A DNA stretch of 64,000 nt. It comes from an uncultured Actinomycetes bacterium (GTDB taxonomy: Bacteria > Actinomycetota > Thermoleophilia > Miltoncostaeales > Miltoncostaeaceae). Position 1 is the stretch's first letter. The number at the start of each line of letters is the position of its first letter. The DNA is taken from assembly GCA_903896045.1 (NCBI GenBank), contig CAITWD010000036.1:1-64000 (forward strand). Direction: 5' to 3'. A program made the position numbers and the translations under genes. Positions 8,573-17,538 of this stretch are shown in pieces. Under the pieces are notes generated by a model. It had not been told where the DNA came from, ran no database searches, and saw only the letters and a list, made by a program, of their open reading frames with translations.

Positions 8573-8881
8573 ATGCTTGCCGAAATTCAGGTACTTCCCA
8601 CCCCATCGGGCACTCCCACCTCGGGTTATGCGTATATCGATCAGGCGATTGCTGGTCTCGCCGCCGACACTGGACTGCGGATCGAGGTCGGTGCACTGGG
8701 AACAACAATCGAGGGCGCACCTGATGAGGTGTGGGCGGCGCTACGTCGTGCCCACGACGCAACGCTGATCGCCGGCGCCGACCAGGTGGTGACGGTGATC
8801 AAGGTCGCCGAATGCCCGACAGACCCGTCGCGCATGAGTATTGATGAGCTCACCTCGGCACATCGCGGATCCCGCGCATGA
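8573..8881 (+). CDS. Thiamine-binding MTH1187/YqgV-type (DUF77) protein
   Basis: 102 residues from an ATG 9 nt after TAGGAGG. It is a single ferredoxin-like domain: MLAEIQVLPT, a GLRIEVGALGTTIEG core, WAALRRAHDATL helix and VVTVIKV strand. Family members bind thiamine in the cytosol and often sit with thiamine or thiamine-precursor transport genes, as here. The gene overlaps the start of the binding-protein gene by 4 bp (ATGA), so all four genes 8573-11515 form one translationally coupled operon. Confidence 0.85.
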   Translation: MLAEIQVLPTPSGTPTSGYAYIDQAIAGLAADTGLRIEVGALGTTIEGAPDEVWAALRRAHDATLIAGADQVVTVIKVAECPTDPSRMSIDELTSAHRGSRA

Positions 8882-9933
8882 ATCGATCACTGCGTGTTCG
8901 ATTTCGTCAGCTCGCACTCCTGTGCGCTGTGTGCACGATTGCGGCAATCGCCGTTGGGTGTGGATCGAGCGCATCACACGCATCACCACGCCCGTCGACA
9001 GTCAGCGTGGCACTCGACTGGGTACCCAACACCAATCACATTGGGATGTATGTCGCAAAGGCGCTCGGCTATTACCGCGACGCGGGCATCGATGTGCACA
9101 TCCTCCCCTACGGCACGACTGCGCCCGAGACGCTCGTCGCGAATCGCGTTGCCGATTTTGGAATCTCATATGAGGCTGGCACGATCTTTGCCCGGGCAGC
9201 AGGAGAAGATGTGGTGTCGGTCTTCGCCATCCTCCAGCACGATGCACTTGAGGTGGGGATTCGTAGCACCAACACATCAATTCGCACCGCCAAGGATCTT
9301 GACGGCAAGACCTATGCGGGCTTTGGAACCCCAGACGAGGGCCCGACGCTTCAGTACGTCATTCGCCGGGCTGGTGGAAATGGGCGATTTACCACCGTGG
9401 TACTCAATAGCTCTGCCTACGATGCGGTGTGGTCCGGAAACGCAGATTTCACCCTCTCGTACACCACATGGGAAGCCATTCAGGCAGATTTGGCAGGCAA
9501 GCCATTCAAGCCAGGATTCACCCTCCAAGAACTCGGCCTCCCGGATAACTACTCGACACTCATGATCTCGAGTAACTCCTACCTCAACGCACACCCAGAT
9601 ATCGCCCGGCGTTTTCTTGCGGCAACCCAACGGGGTTATGCCTACGCGGCCAGTCACCCGGATGCCGCAGCGGCCATGTTGATCGCAGCAGATCCATCGG
9701 GACTCGGAAGTCAGCGCACCTTGGTGACAACGAGCGCCCGCCTGCTTGCACGTAGCTTTCTGCGCGACCCGGCGGGAACCACTGGTCCACAAAACACCGA
9801 TATGTGGGCGGGGTATGGCAATTTGCTGTTTCACGCAGGTGCGTTGCAGACATCCACAGGTGCCCGCATCACCCAACAACCGGTGTGGTCGAATGACTAC
9901 ACCAATGCCTATCTCCCGTCTGGATCACCGTGA
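8878..9933 (+). CDS. thiY: NMT1/THI5-like ABC substrate-binding lipoprotein (ThiY-like)
   Basis: 351 residues. A lipoprotein signal peptide with lipobox ending at Cys28 (AIAVGC) anchors it to the outer face of the membrane. The NMT1/THI5 fold follows: ALDWVPNTNHIGMYVAKALGYYRDAGIDV, then GTTAPETLVANRVADFGISYE. ThiY-type proteins bind formylaminopyrimidine or HMP-like thiamine precursors. Related proteins bind riboflavin or aliphatic sulfonates. The adjoining thiamine-binding protein favours a thiamine-pathway ligand. The call is inferred from family and context. It overlaps both neighbours by 4 bp. Confidence 0.8.
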   Translation: MNRSLRVRFRQLALLCAVCTIAAIAVGCGSSASHASPRPSTVSVALDWVPNTNHIGMYVAKALGYYRDAGIDVHILPYGTTAPETLVANRVADFGISYEAGTIFARAAGEDVVSVFAILQHDALEVGIRSTNTSIRTAKDLDGKTYAGFGTPDEGPTLQYVIRRAGGNGRFTTVVLNSSAYDAVWSGNADFTLSYTTWEAIQADLAGKPFKPGFTLQELGLPDNYSTLMISSNSYLNAHPDIARRFLAATQRGYAYAASHPDAAAAMLIAADPSGLGSQRTLVTTSARLLARSFLRDPAGTTGPQNTDMWAGYGNLLFHAGALQTSTGARITQQPVWSNDYTNAYLPSGSP

Positions 9934-10739
9934 GTACCACCTCCCATCAGCACACCAGGCCGCGGCGTCGACTTGGCGTCGGCACGTGGGCGCCTGCAGT
10001 CGTAATTCTGGCGACGGCAGTCATTCTTTGGCAGCTCTATACCACCCGAAGCGGCATCGACCCGCGGGTGTTGCCCTCACCGAGTCGTATTATCACTGCG
10101 GGATGGACCGCACGCAGTGCGCTCTGGGCAAATACCATTCCGACACTTCAGGAAACCGCGCTCGGATTTAGTCTTGCGACCGTCGTTGGTTTCGGGTTCT
10201 CGATTGTCATTGATGCCTCGCGCATTTTGCGTAACGCCATCATGCCGCTCCTGATCGGCTCACAAACTCTTCCCCTTGTGGCAATCGCACCGCTGGTCAT
10301 TATCTGGTTCGGGTTTGGAATCACCCCAAAGATTCTCCTGATCGCGCTGCTGTCATTTTTTCCGATCACGGTGGCATTTTTGGAGGGCTACCGCGCGACG
10401 GATCCCGATATCGAACGTCTTTTGGCAACAATGGGCGCACACCGTTGGCGCATCTTTCGTACCGCACGCCTGCCCACCGCAATGCCCTTCTTTTTCACCG
10501 GGCTGCGCATTGCCATCACCTACTCGATCGTTGTCGCGATCTTCGCCGAATACGCAGGGGCAACATCGGGACTTGGGATTTATATCCAACAACTCACCAA
10601 CGTCTATCGCACCGATCTTGTCTTTGCCGCAATCATTGTCACCACCGCATTAACGATCATCCTCTTCGCGGCCACCTATGCACTCGAGCGCATCATGATC
10701 CCGTGGTATCGACGCTCCCGCAGCCCGCACCAGCGATGA
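9930..10739 (+). CDS. thiX: ABC transporter permease (ThiX-like, BPD_transp_1)
   Basis: 269 residues with about six membrane helices. The EAA loop is visible in the cytosolic segment around residues 165-185 (RLLATMGAHRWRIFRTARLP), just after an FPITVAFLEGY helix end. It forms the membrane channel of the importer with the neighbouring ATPase. Its family (TauC/SsuC/ThiX) transports small organic precursors. Coupled by 4-bp overlaps to the binding protein and the ATPase genes. Confidence 0.85.
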   Translation: MSTTSHQHTRPRRRLGVGTWAPAVVILATAVILWQLYTTRSGIDPRVLPSPSRIITAGWTARSALWANTIPTLQETALGFSLATVVGFGFSIVIDASRILRNAIMPLLIGSQTLPLVAIAPLVIIWFGFGITPKILLIALLSFFPITVAFLEGYRATDPDIERLLATMGAHRWRIFRTARLPTAMPFFFTGLRIAITYSIVVAIFAEYAGATSGLGIYIQQLTNVYRTDLVFAAIIVTTALTIILFAATYALERIMIPWYRRSRSPHQR

Positions 10740-11515
10740 CTGACGTCGACGGTTCTGTCTCAGCACCGAAGCTGTGCGTCGCGGCACTCACCCACTCCTA
10801 CGACTCCTTGTCCGTACTCGAGGAGGTCTCACTCACCCTCCATCAGGGTGAGCTCGTCGCACTCGTAGGCCCGTCGGGGTGTGGAAAATCCACGATGTTC
10901 TCCATCTTGACCGGAACAACTACCCCGTCTTCAGGCCACATCGAACTCGATGGTGCACCGATCGCACGCCATACGGCGGCGTTCGCATATATGCCCCAAA
11001 GCGATGCCCTCCTGCCGTGGCGGCGCGTCATCGACAACGTGACCCTCGGACTCGAGATGCAAGGAGTGCGTCGACGAGAGGCTCGTGCACGAGTGATGCC
11101 GTTATTGGCCACATTTGGCCTCGACGGATTTGCGCGGGCCTACCCCTTTCAGCTCTCTGGAGGAATGCGCCAGCGCGCCGCCCTATTACGCACCGTTGTC
11201 CAAGAGCGCTCAATCATGCTGCTCGACGAACCCTTTGGTGCGCTTGATGCGCTCTCTCGTATCGAGATGCAAACGTGGCTTGAAGATCTCTGGAATCGCC
11301 ATTCATGGTCAACGATTCTGATCACTCACGACATTCGTGAGGCGGTCTTTCTGGCTGACCGTATTTATGTCCTCTCGCCACGTCCCGCACGGGTCACCGC
11401 AGAAGTACGGGTACCGTTGCCGCGCCCGCGATCACTTCAGACGATGAGTCATCCTGATTTTGTAGGAATCGAGGCGCAATTGCGCGATGCGCTCGCATCG
11501 AGCGGGGCGCTATGA
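10736..11515 (+). CDS. thiZ: ABC transporter ATPase (ThiZ-like)
   Basis: 259 residues from the ATG at 10736, which overlaps the permease stop as ATGA. The nucleotide-binding landmarks are complete: Walker A GPSGCGKST (45-53), Q-loop MPQSDALLPW, signature QLSGGMRQR, Walker B IMLLDEPFGALD and the switch His in ITHDIREA. It belongs to the nitrate/sulfonate/taurine-type importer ATPases and energises the ThiY/ThiX pair. Its stop overlaps the convergent membrane-protein gene by 6 bp. Confidence 0.87.
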   Translation: MTDVDGSVSAPKLCVAALTHSYDSLSVLEEVSLTLHQGELVALVGPSGCGKSTMFSILTGTTTPSSGHIELDGAPIARHTAAFAYMPQSDALLPWRRVIDNVTLGLEMQGVRRREARARVMPLLATFGLDGFARAYPFQLSGGMRQRAALLRTVVQERSIMLLDEPFGALDALSRIEMQTWLEDLWNRHSWSTILITHDIREAVFLADRIYVLSPRPARVTAEVRVPLPRPRSLQTMSHPDFVGIEAQLRDALASSGAL

Positions 11516-12589
11516 GGCGCGGCCGATAGTTTCATGTGCGTCTGTGCCCGCTGCACTGCGGCGCAGCGTATGGCGTAACGCAACAAAGCCACACCCGCCA
11601 GCAATGGCGGGGATCGCCAGCGACAAGGCGTGATAGGCGATCGTTGGCGCAGCCATTGCTTGGGCGGACTGCCCGAACGCCACAAGCGTTCCGAGGACCC
11701 CCGCTTCAACGACCCCCACTCCCCCCGGGATCGGAATCAGTGATACGACCTGTGCCATTAACCACGCCATGACCACTGACGCCAATGGGGGGTGCTCGCC
11801 AAAAATGCTCATCGACGCAATCAATGCACCGCAGTCGGCAGTGATGTAGATCAGGGTCCCGAGTACCGCATCCGGGCGCCAAGCCAGGGCGAGCGCGCTG
11901 CGCACGCCGCCCGCACTTGCATGCATGAGATGCAGCAACCGCGCGCGCAGCCCGACAGGTGCACGAGCATCAGCGGCCACGGGACGCACGAAGATTCCTG
12001 CCGCGGCCCCAAGCGCAACAACACCGCCTGCGATCAGCGTGACAGTCCAAAGGAATCCGGATGTGACGCTGAGATCAATCATCCCGGTCTCCACCGCCGC
12101 CCCAACTGCCAAAATACCGATGAAATACGGGGCATGCGTCAGCACGAGCAACGCGATCGCGCGGTCCGCGAGCTCGGTGGCGGTCATTCCAGTGCGGCGC
12201 AACACCACGGCAATCGCACCCGCAGCCCCCGCCTGCCCCCCTGGCAGAAAGGTGGCCGCCCCCTTTTGGGCGAGTGCAGCATTCACGTAGTCACTCCCTG
12301 CAAGGCGCCCATGTCCGCGATAGGTAGCGGCAAACGCCACGCAAAATCCCCCCAGAGAGACGACGACACAGCTCGCGGCAGCAACGACCCACCAGGGCTG
12401 CCCTCCCTCAAGTGCCCGGAGTACTCTCGGAACCGCAACGAGTACGATCACGCAGGCGATGCCGATCAACACGACAGTCACAATTCCGCTCACCCATGGA
12501 ACACGATCGCGCCAGCCGCGCGACACACCTGTGGAGACGTCACCGACGCCCAAATGCTCGGTTGATGTCGCCAGAGAGTCTTCGGTCAT
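11510..12589 (-). CDS. Lysylphosphatidylglycerol synthase-like/YbhN (UPF0104) integral membrane protein
   Basis: 359 residues from the ATG at 12589. The frame stays open further upstream, but that part is not protein-like. About eight hydrophobic segments are seen. Family landmarks are NAALAQKGAATFLPGGQAGAAGA (the N-terminal conserved glycine-rich stretch), a SLIPIPGGVGVVEAGVLG motif near residue 300 and a HALSLAIPAIAGG end. Members include the membrane domain of MprF and YbhN/AglD-type putative lipid flippases. No lysyltransferase domain is present, so lipid translocation rather than lysinylation is the better guess. Confidence 0.75.
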   Translation of the reverse strand: MTEDSLATSTEHLGVGDVSTGVSRGWRDRVPWVSGIVTVVLIGIACVIVLVAVPRVLRALEGGQPWWVVAAASCVVVSLGGFCVAFAATYRGHGRLAGSDYVNAALAQKGAATFLPGGQAGAAGAIAVVLRRTGMTATELADRAIALLVLTHAPYFIGILAVGAAVETGMIDLSVTSGFLWTVTLIAGGVVALGAAAGIFVRPVAADARAPVGLRARLLHLMHASAGGVRSALALAWRPDAVLGTLIYITADCGALIASMSIFGEHPPLASVVMAWLMAQVVSLIPIPGGVGVVEAGVLGTLVAFGQSAQAMAAPTIAYHALSLAIPAIAGGCGFVALRHTLRRSAAGTDAHETIGRAS

Positions 12590-12709
12590 GCAGATTGCAC
12601 CCGGGCGATATCGGCTAGATCGGGAAATTTTTGACGCATGGCCGTGGCAAGGGTACCGTCCCGGCATGACCGCACATCCTCTCAACGCCCGGGCCATCGG
12701 TGCGACGCA

Positions 12710-13798
12710 ATGAACCAGGCACTGTCGGGGATGACCACGGGCGAGCGCGCACTGCTCGGCGCGGCCACGGTATTTTCGCTGGCGAGTGTGATCTGCCAGT
12801 TCGCAGGTGCGCCGGGGATCGTGAATTTTGTGATCTGCGCCATTGCGTTGGGCATGCTCGCATGGCTCGTCGGCTTCTCGACCGAGATCATTGGCACACG
12901 CTTCGGACCAGGTGCAACTGGCGTCCTGCAATCAACCCTTGGCAATGCACCTGAATTCTTTGTGGTCATCTTTGCGCTCTCGAGCGGACAGATCATCGTT
13001 GCCCAAACGGCAATCTTCGGATCGATCTTCTCAAACGCACTCTTAGTGCTCGGTTTGGCGATCGTCTTTGGGTCGCGGGCGAGCAGTGATGGGGTGATGC
13101 GTTTTGAGCGTCGCCTTCCAAATGACACGGCAACCCTCTTATTGATGTCGGTCTTCATCATCACGATGCTCGGGCTCTCGGCAAACGCCGGCGATCGCGC
13201 GAGCCATCACCAACTCGCAATCTCGGTCATCGGTGCGGTGTGTTTGCTCGGGGTCTATGCCACCTGGCTGAATTCGTATCTGCGCCACGACGTCGCAACG
13301 TCCCCACTGGCGAAGGATCTCCCGCATCCCGAAGTGACGCACGTCTCACTGCGCACCGCCTTCGTGCTTCTTGGGGTCGCGGGAGTCGGGGCGGCGTTCA
13401 TCTCTGACTGGTTCGTGCAATCAATCAATCCAGCAATTGCCGTAGCGCACGTTCCGAAAATATTTGTGGGGCTTGTCATCGTCGCGATCGCCGGAAACGC
13501 CGTGGAGAATCTGGTGGGCGTGCGTCTCGCTGCCAAGCAAAAAAACGACCTCGCGATTTCAGTCATCAAGAACTCGATCGCACAGATCGCGGTATTTCTT
13601 TACCCCGTTTTAGTGCTTGTCTCGCTGCTCTTTGCGACCCACCTGACATTCGCCGTATCACCATTACTTATTGGCGGCTTGGCGCTCACCGCAATTAGCG
13701 TGTGGCAAGTCACGGGGAATGGAGAGGCCACCGAGTTTGAAGGGTGGGCGCTCATCAGCCTCTACATCATTCTTGCCGTCGTCTTTTTGTTCGAATAG
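12710..13798 (+). CDS. Ca2+/H+ (cation/proton) exchanger
   Basis: 362 residues from the ATG at 12710, with about eleven membrane helices. The two inverted alpha repeats of the CaCA family are visible: GNAPEFFVVIFAL with the ion-binding Glu in the first half, and GNAVENLVGV with its counterpart in the second. The spacing and GNxxE form fit CAX-type calcium/proton antiporters, which export or sequester Ca2+ using the proton gradient. Transcribed divergently from the YbhN-type gene. The 120 bp between the two starts is the likely shared promoter region. Confidence 0.85.
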   Translation: MNQALSGMTTGERALLGAATVFSLASVICQFAGAPGIVNFVICAIALGMLAWLVGFSTEIIGTRFGPGATGVLQSTLGNAPEFFVVIFALSSGQIIVAQTAIFGSIFSNALLVLGLAIVFGSRASSDGVMRFERRLPNDTATLLLMSVFIITMLGLSANAGDRASHHQLAISVIGAVCLLGVYATWLNSYLRHDVATSPLAKDLPHPEVTHVSLRTAFVLLGVAGVGAAFISDWFVQSINPAIAVAHVPKIFVGLVIVAIAGNAVENLVGVRLAAKQKNDLAISVIKNSIAQIAVFLYPVLVLVSLLFATHLTFAVSPLLIGGLALTAISVWQVTGNGEATEFEGWALISLYIILAVVFLFE

Positions 13799-13809
13799 CC
13801 CCGAGATAC

Positions 13810-14970
13810 TTACGCCGATGGGCCAGTTGCCAATTGCACCGTGGCTCGATGCGTATGCCCGGCACGATCGCTCCATTGCACAATCACCCGCTGCCCTGGG
13901 CTGAGCCGCTGCATCTCTCGAGTCAGCGCGATGGGACTCTCCACTGCGACTCCATTGACGAAAGTAATGACATCTCCGGCGCGGAGCCCCGCACGTTCCG
14001 CAGGAGTACCGGCAAGCGCTCCCGAGATCACCACTCCCGCGGTCCCCTGCCGTGTGTCATGTGAGATCTGTACGCCCAGAAATGCAGTCGGGCCGATATG
14101 CACACGGCTCGAGGAAACATGGTGGAGGATTTGCTCGGCGATTTGCATGACGCGGTCAATAGGAAGCGCAAACCCGGCCGAGTGCGATTTGCCCGAACCT
14201 CTCGAGGCCGAATGGCCAGTCGAGACCGCCGCAGTGGTCATTGCGACGACCTGGCTCTGTACGTCGACAAGCGGGCCCCCGGAGTCACCCGGCTGGATCG
14301 CCGCATCGGTCTGCACCAATCCGGTCAGATGCTCCGATGTGCCAGTTAAGTCATCGACGGCAGTGATTTCTTGCCCAAGGCCCGTGATGTGTCCACGACT
14401 GAGCGACGGAGCTCCTCCCACGCCACCCGCATTTCCCACCGCGGCAACCGCATCCCCCACGCTCAGATGGGCGGAGCTCCCAATCACCACGACGGCAAGC
14501 GGTGGAGCTCCGTGGACCTGGAGTACCGCAATGTCGTCACTGACATCGGTTCCCAGCACTGTCGCCGAGAAGTTCCGGCCATTTCCGATATCGGTGACCT
14601 GAATGCTGGTTGCCCCGTCGACAACGTGATTGTTCGTCAGCACGATCCCATCGGAACGGATCACCATTCCCGTGCCCGCCGCGCCGCCATTGTCGAAACC
14701 GAGACTCACATTTACATCCACGACCGCCGGCGACACCAGCTTTTCAACCGCAGTCAGATTAACCGGCGCCTGGAGGTGCGGCTGGGTCGCAATGTGGAGG
14801 ATGACAATACCGATCGTCACTGCGATCGCGCCAGCGAGCGCATTACGCACAAAACGCCAGGTCGCGCGACGCCGACTCCGTGTACCAGCACGCGTCCCGC
14901 CTGAGGCCTCGCCCTGAGACGCCGCGGGAGGCGGCGAAATATGTTTGTCGAAGGGCGAGGAATAGGTCAT
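13810..14970 (-). CDS. HtrA/DegQ-like serine protease with PDZ domain
   Basis: 386 residues from the ATG at 14970. A GTG at 14991 is an alternative start. A cytosolic basic segment and one membrane helix (about 44-62) anchor it, with the protease outside. The catalytic triad is His115 (TNNHVVDG), Asp146 (SDDIAVL) and Ser230 (QPGDSGGPL). A PDZ domain occupies about 295-385 with the carboxylate-binding FLGVQIS and an AGLRAGDVITFVNG core. This is extracytoplasmic protein quality control. It is divergent from the tandem MMPL exporters, which suggests shared envelope-stress control. That link is inference. Confidence 0.88.
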   Translation of the reverse strand: MTYSSPFDKHISPPPAASQGEASGGTRAGTRSRRRATWRFVRNALAGAIAVTIGIVILHIATQPHLQAPVNLTAVEKLVSPAVVDVNVSLGFDNGGAAGTGMVIRSDGIVLTNNHVVDGATSIQVTDIGNGRNFSATVLGTDVSDDIAVLQVHGAPPLAVVVIGSSAHLSVGDAVAAVGNAGGVGGAPSLSRGHITGLGQEITAVDDLTGTSEHLTGLVQTDAAIQPGDSGGPLVDVQSQVVAMTTAAVSTGHSASRGSGKSHSAGFALPIDRVMQIAEQILHHVSSSRVHIGPTAFLGVQISHDTRQGTAGVVISGALAGTPAERAGLRAGDVITFVNGVAVESPIALTREMQRLSPGQRVIVQWSDRAGHTHRATVQLATGPSA

Positions 14971-15209
14971 TGGCTGAGCGCATCTTTCCACGTGCTCATG
15001 ACCAACTCCACTTGAGTGGGTCGAGCAGGCGTCCTCGAGGGCATCTCGAGAATGTAACGAAGACTGTCACACGCCCATCGGATCTCATCTATGCGGTCCA
15101 GGTGTCGCTCTAGACTTGGGCGCCGACGCGAGACGTCCTGCACACTGCATCACGGCGGGCCGCGTACCGGTGTCAATTGGCACGGATAAATATTCCGGGG
15201 GTGGGGTTT

Positions 15210-17354
15210 ATGGAAATGCTGACGAGATGGGTGCTGCGCCACAAGATCATTGTGGTCGGCGTGTGGCTGATTCTCGCGGTAGCCGGGGTCATCACCCTGC
15301 CGTCGCTGAGTGGTCACCTCTCGAAGGATTTTCGCATCCCGGGAAGCGAGGGATACGACACCAACCAACTCATCCTGAAGCACTACACAAACGGGGGCTT
15401 GGTTCCGCCAACGGTGCCGGTCATCACCTTGCCCGCGGGCGTGACCGTGCACAGCCCGGGCGTCGAAGCCCAGCTGGCCTCGATTTTCAACGGAATTCCA
15501 GGCGCGGCACCAGGGGTCCGCGTCGCCTCGTTTGCAAACACCGGAGACTCCCACTTCATCTCCGCCGATGGTCGCACCACCTACGCGCTCATCTTTACCA
15601 ATGCCCTTCCGGGATTTGGCGGTCAGTCGCTCCAGGCCCCAAAGCTCAAGGCCTATTTCGCAAACAAACAAATCGACGGCGCCCACTTTAACTTGACCGG
15701 ACAAGTCGAACTTGCGACCGGCGGCTCCAGTGGAAGTGGACCTGGAGTGCTGCTCGAGACCCTGGTCGGTGGGGTCGGGGCATTGGTCATCCTCGCCTTT
15801 GTGTTTGCGTCATTCCTCGCGCTCATACCACTGCTGATGGCGCTGGTCGCAATTCCCGTGACCTTCCTGATCATCGGCGGCCTGGCCCGAGTGACAGACG
15901 TCTCATTCATTGTGCAGTTCTTGGTCTCATTGATTGGGCTTGGCGTCGCTATTGATTATGCGCTGCTGATCGTCAGCCGCTGGCGCGAAGAGCGCGCAAA
16001 GGGCGCAGATCCTCACACCGCGGTCGAGCTCACAATGCGCACCGCAGGTCGGGCGGTCGTCTTTTCAGGAACAACTGTCGCAATCGGTTTGCTGGCAATG
16101 GTCGTGCTCCCGGTGCCATTCCTGCGCAGCGTGGGCTACGCAGGAATGCTGATCCCATTAGTCAGCGTCGCTGTCGCGATCACCTTGCTTCCTGTCTTTT
16201 TAGCGACGATTGCCGCAAAGGTCGATTGGCCACGTATCCGCAAAGAGGACAATGCGAGCCGAGCCTGGACGGCGTGGGCACGGCTCATCGTGCGCTACCG
16301 CTGGATCGCGGCATTTGCCGGCATCGCAATTTTGGTTGTGCTGCTGATCCCGGCAACGCACGTCAAGGTTGGCAACCCCACCGCCAATTCGCTCGGCGGT
16401 TCAGGTGCACCGCTTGCGGGGCTCACTGCACTCGAGCAGTCAGGCCTGGGTCCCGGGGTGCTCTCCCCATTTGAAGTGCTCATCAAAAACACTGACCCGG
16501 GCACTGTTGCGACGCAGCTGAATTCGGTCACCGGCATTCAGTCATCATTCGCGCCAACGAGCCAGGAATGGCAGCGCGATGGGTACACCCTCGCCGAGGC
16601 AATTCCGTCCCAAGACGGCAGCTCGAATAGCGCACAGGATGCACTCAGCCGCCTGCGCACAATCACCCATACCCTTCCTGGCACGGTGCGCATCGGCGGA
16701 GGTGCGGCGCAAAATGCCGACTTCATTTCATCGGTCTACGGCAGCTTCCCGCTCATGCTGAGCCTCATCGCGATTCTGACCTTTCTCGTCTTGGCGCGCG
16801 TCTTCCGCTCATTGCTGCTCCCGCTCAAAGCAGTCATCTTGAATGTGCTGTCGGTTGGTGGGGCACTGGGGCTGATGGTGTGGGTCTGGCAGGACGGCCA
16901 CGGATCACACGCGCTCTGGGGGGTCGCACCCACCGGTGCGATTACCGCATTTATTCCCTTGATGGCATTCGCCTTCTTGTTTGGTCTCTCGATGGACTAC
17001 GAAGTCTTCATCCTGGCCCGAATGCGCGAAGAGTGGGATGAGAGCGGCTCGACCGAGCAGGCCGTGGTAACGGGAGTCGGACGCACTGGCCGTTTGGTGA
17101 CAAGTGCTGCGCTCATTTTGTTTCTGGCGTTCGGATCGCTTGCATCTGGGCCAGAGGTAACCATCAAAATCTTTGCCACAGGACTCGCTGCGGGCATCTT
17201 GCTTGACGCCACCGTCGTGCGTGCGCTTCTTGTCCCGTCGCTCGTCGTGCTCTTTGGCAAGTGGAATTGGTGGCTACCGGCGGGCGCCGCGAAGATTTTG
17301 CGTGTGGAGCCGTCGCTTCCCACATCCTCGGAGCCCGATTCCACGGAGCGTTAG
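15210..17354 (+). CDS. MMPL/RND-family membrane transporter, copy 1
   Basis: 714 residues from the ATG at 15210 after a G-rich ribosome-binding site. A TTG at 15177 is possible. The two-fold RND layout is clear: helix 1 (IIVVGVWLILAVAGVI), a large extracellular loop with RIPGSEGYDTNQ, five helices, a second loop and five more helices. The conserved helix-4 motif with the proton-relay Asp, IGLGVAIDYALLIVSRWREE, sits near residue 243, and the second-half counterpart is FGLSMDYEVFILARMREE. Members export lipids or drugs across the inner membrane. A close paralogue follows in tandem. Confidence 0.88.
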   Translation: MEMLTRWVLRHKIIVVGVWLILAVAGVITLPSLSGHLSKDFRIPGSEGYDTNQLILKHYTNGGLVPPTVPVITLPAGVTVHSPGVEAQLASIFNGIPGAAPGVRVASFANTGDSHFISADGRTTYALIFTNALPGFGGQSLQAPKLKAYFANKQIDGAHFNLTGQVELATGGSSGSGPGVLLETLVGGVGALVILAFVFASFLALIPLLMALVAIPVTFLIIGGLARVTDVSFIVQFLVSLIGLGVAIDYALLIVSRWREERAKGADPHTAVELTMRTAGRAVVFSGTTVAIGLLAMVVLPVPFLRSVGYAGMLIPLVSVAVAITLLPVFLATIAAKVDWPRIRKEDNASRAWTAWARLIVRYRWIAAFAGIAILVVLLIPATHVKVGNPTANSLGGSGAPLAGLTALEQSGLGPGVLSPFEVLIKNTDPGTVATQLNSVTGIQSSFAPTSQEWQRDGYTLAEAIPSQDGSSNSAQDALSRLRTITHTLPGTVRIGGGAAQNADFISSVYGSFPLMLSLIAILTFLVLARVFRSLLLPLKAVILNVLSVGGALGLMVWVWQDGHGSHALWGVAPTGAITAFIPLMAFAFLFGLSMDYEVFILARMREEWDESGSTEQAVVTGVGRTGRLVTSAALILFLAFGSLASGPEVTIKIFATGLAAGILLDATVVRALLVPSLVVLFGKWNWWLPAGAAKILRVEPSLPTSSEPDSTER
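15931..15988 (+). repeat. 58-bp direct repeat, copy 1, inside first MMPL gene
   Basis: Identical base for base to 18260-18317 and encodes the conserved IGLGVAIDYALLIVSRWRE helix. The flanking DNA of the two genes is clearly diverged. The identity extends to silent positions. Confidence 0.8.
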
Positions 17355-17363
17355 CGATGTCGT

Positions 17364-17396
17364 GCACTGTCCCATTCTCGCGATATGGGGCAGTGC
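17364..17396 (+). terminator. Strong intergenic hairpin between the MMPL paralogues
   Basis: GCACTGTCCCAT (17364-17375) pairs with ATGGGGCAGTGC (17385-17396) in a 12-bp stem with a single G-U pair and a 9-nt loop. No U-run follows. It starts 9 bp after the stop of the first gene. It could terminate, attenuate or stabilise the message. Confidence 0.45.
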
Positions 17397-17538
17397 TGAT
17401 ACATCCACCCGTTGATCACAACCTGTACGAGCGGGTCGTTACAGCAGGCCATCGTCCGCGTACAGTCACAATGCGCGTGATGCGTGATTTCTGCTCGAGT
17501 CGACTTCGAGCACTGGCGAGCAATCAAAGGTTGCGGCT

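Noticed and set aside
11792..12565. Open frame of 257 codons opposite the YbhN-type gene
   Set aside because: The product is rich in Arg, His and Gln with no hydrophobic core, while the minus strand encodes a clear polytopic membrane protein.
12590..12931. N-terminal extension of the YbhN-type gene
   Set aside because: The frame is open, but the added residues are polar, Cys/His/Arg-rich and unlike the membrane family. The ATG at 12589 is preferred.
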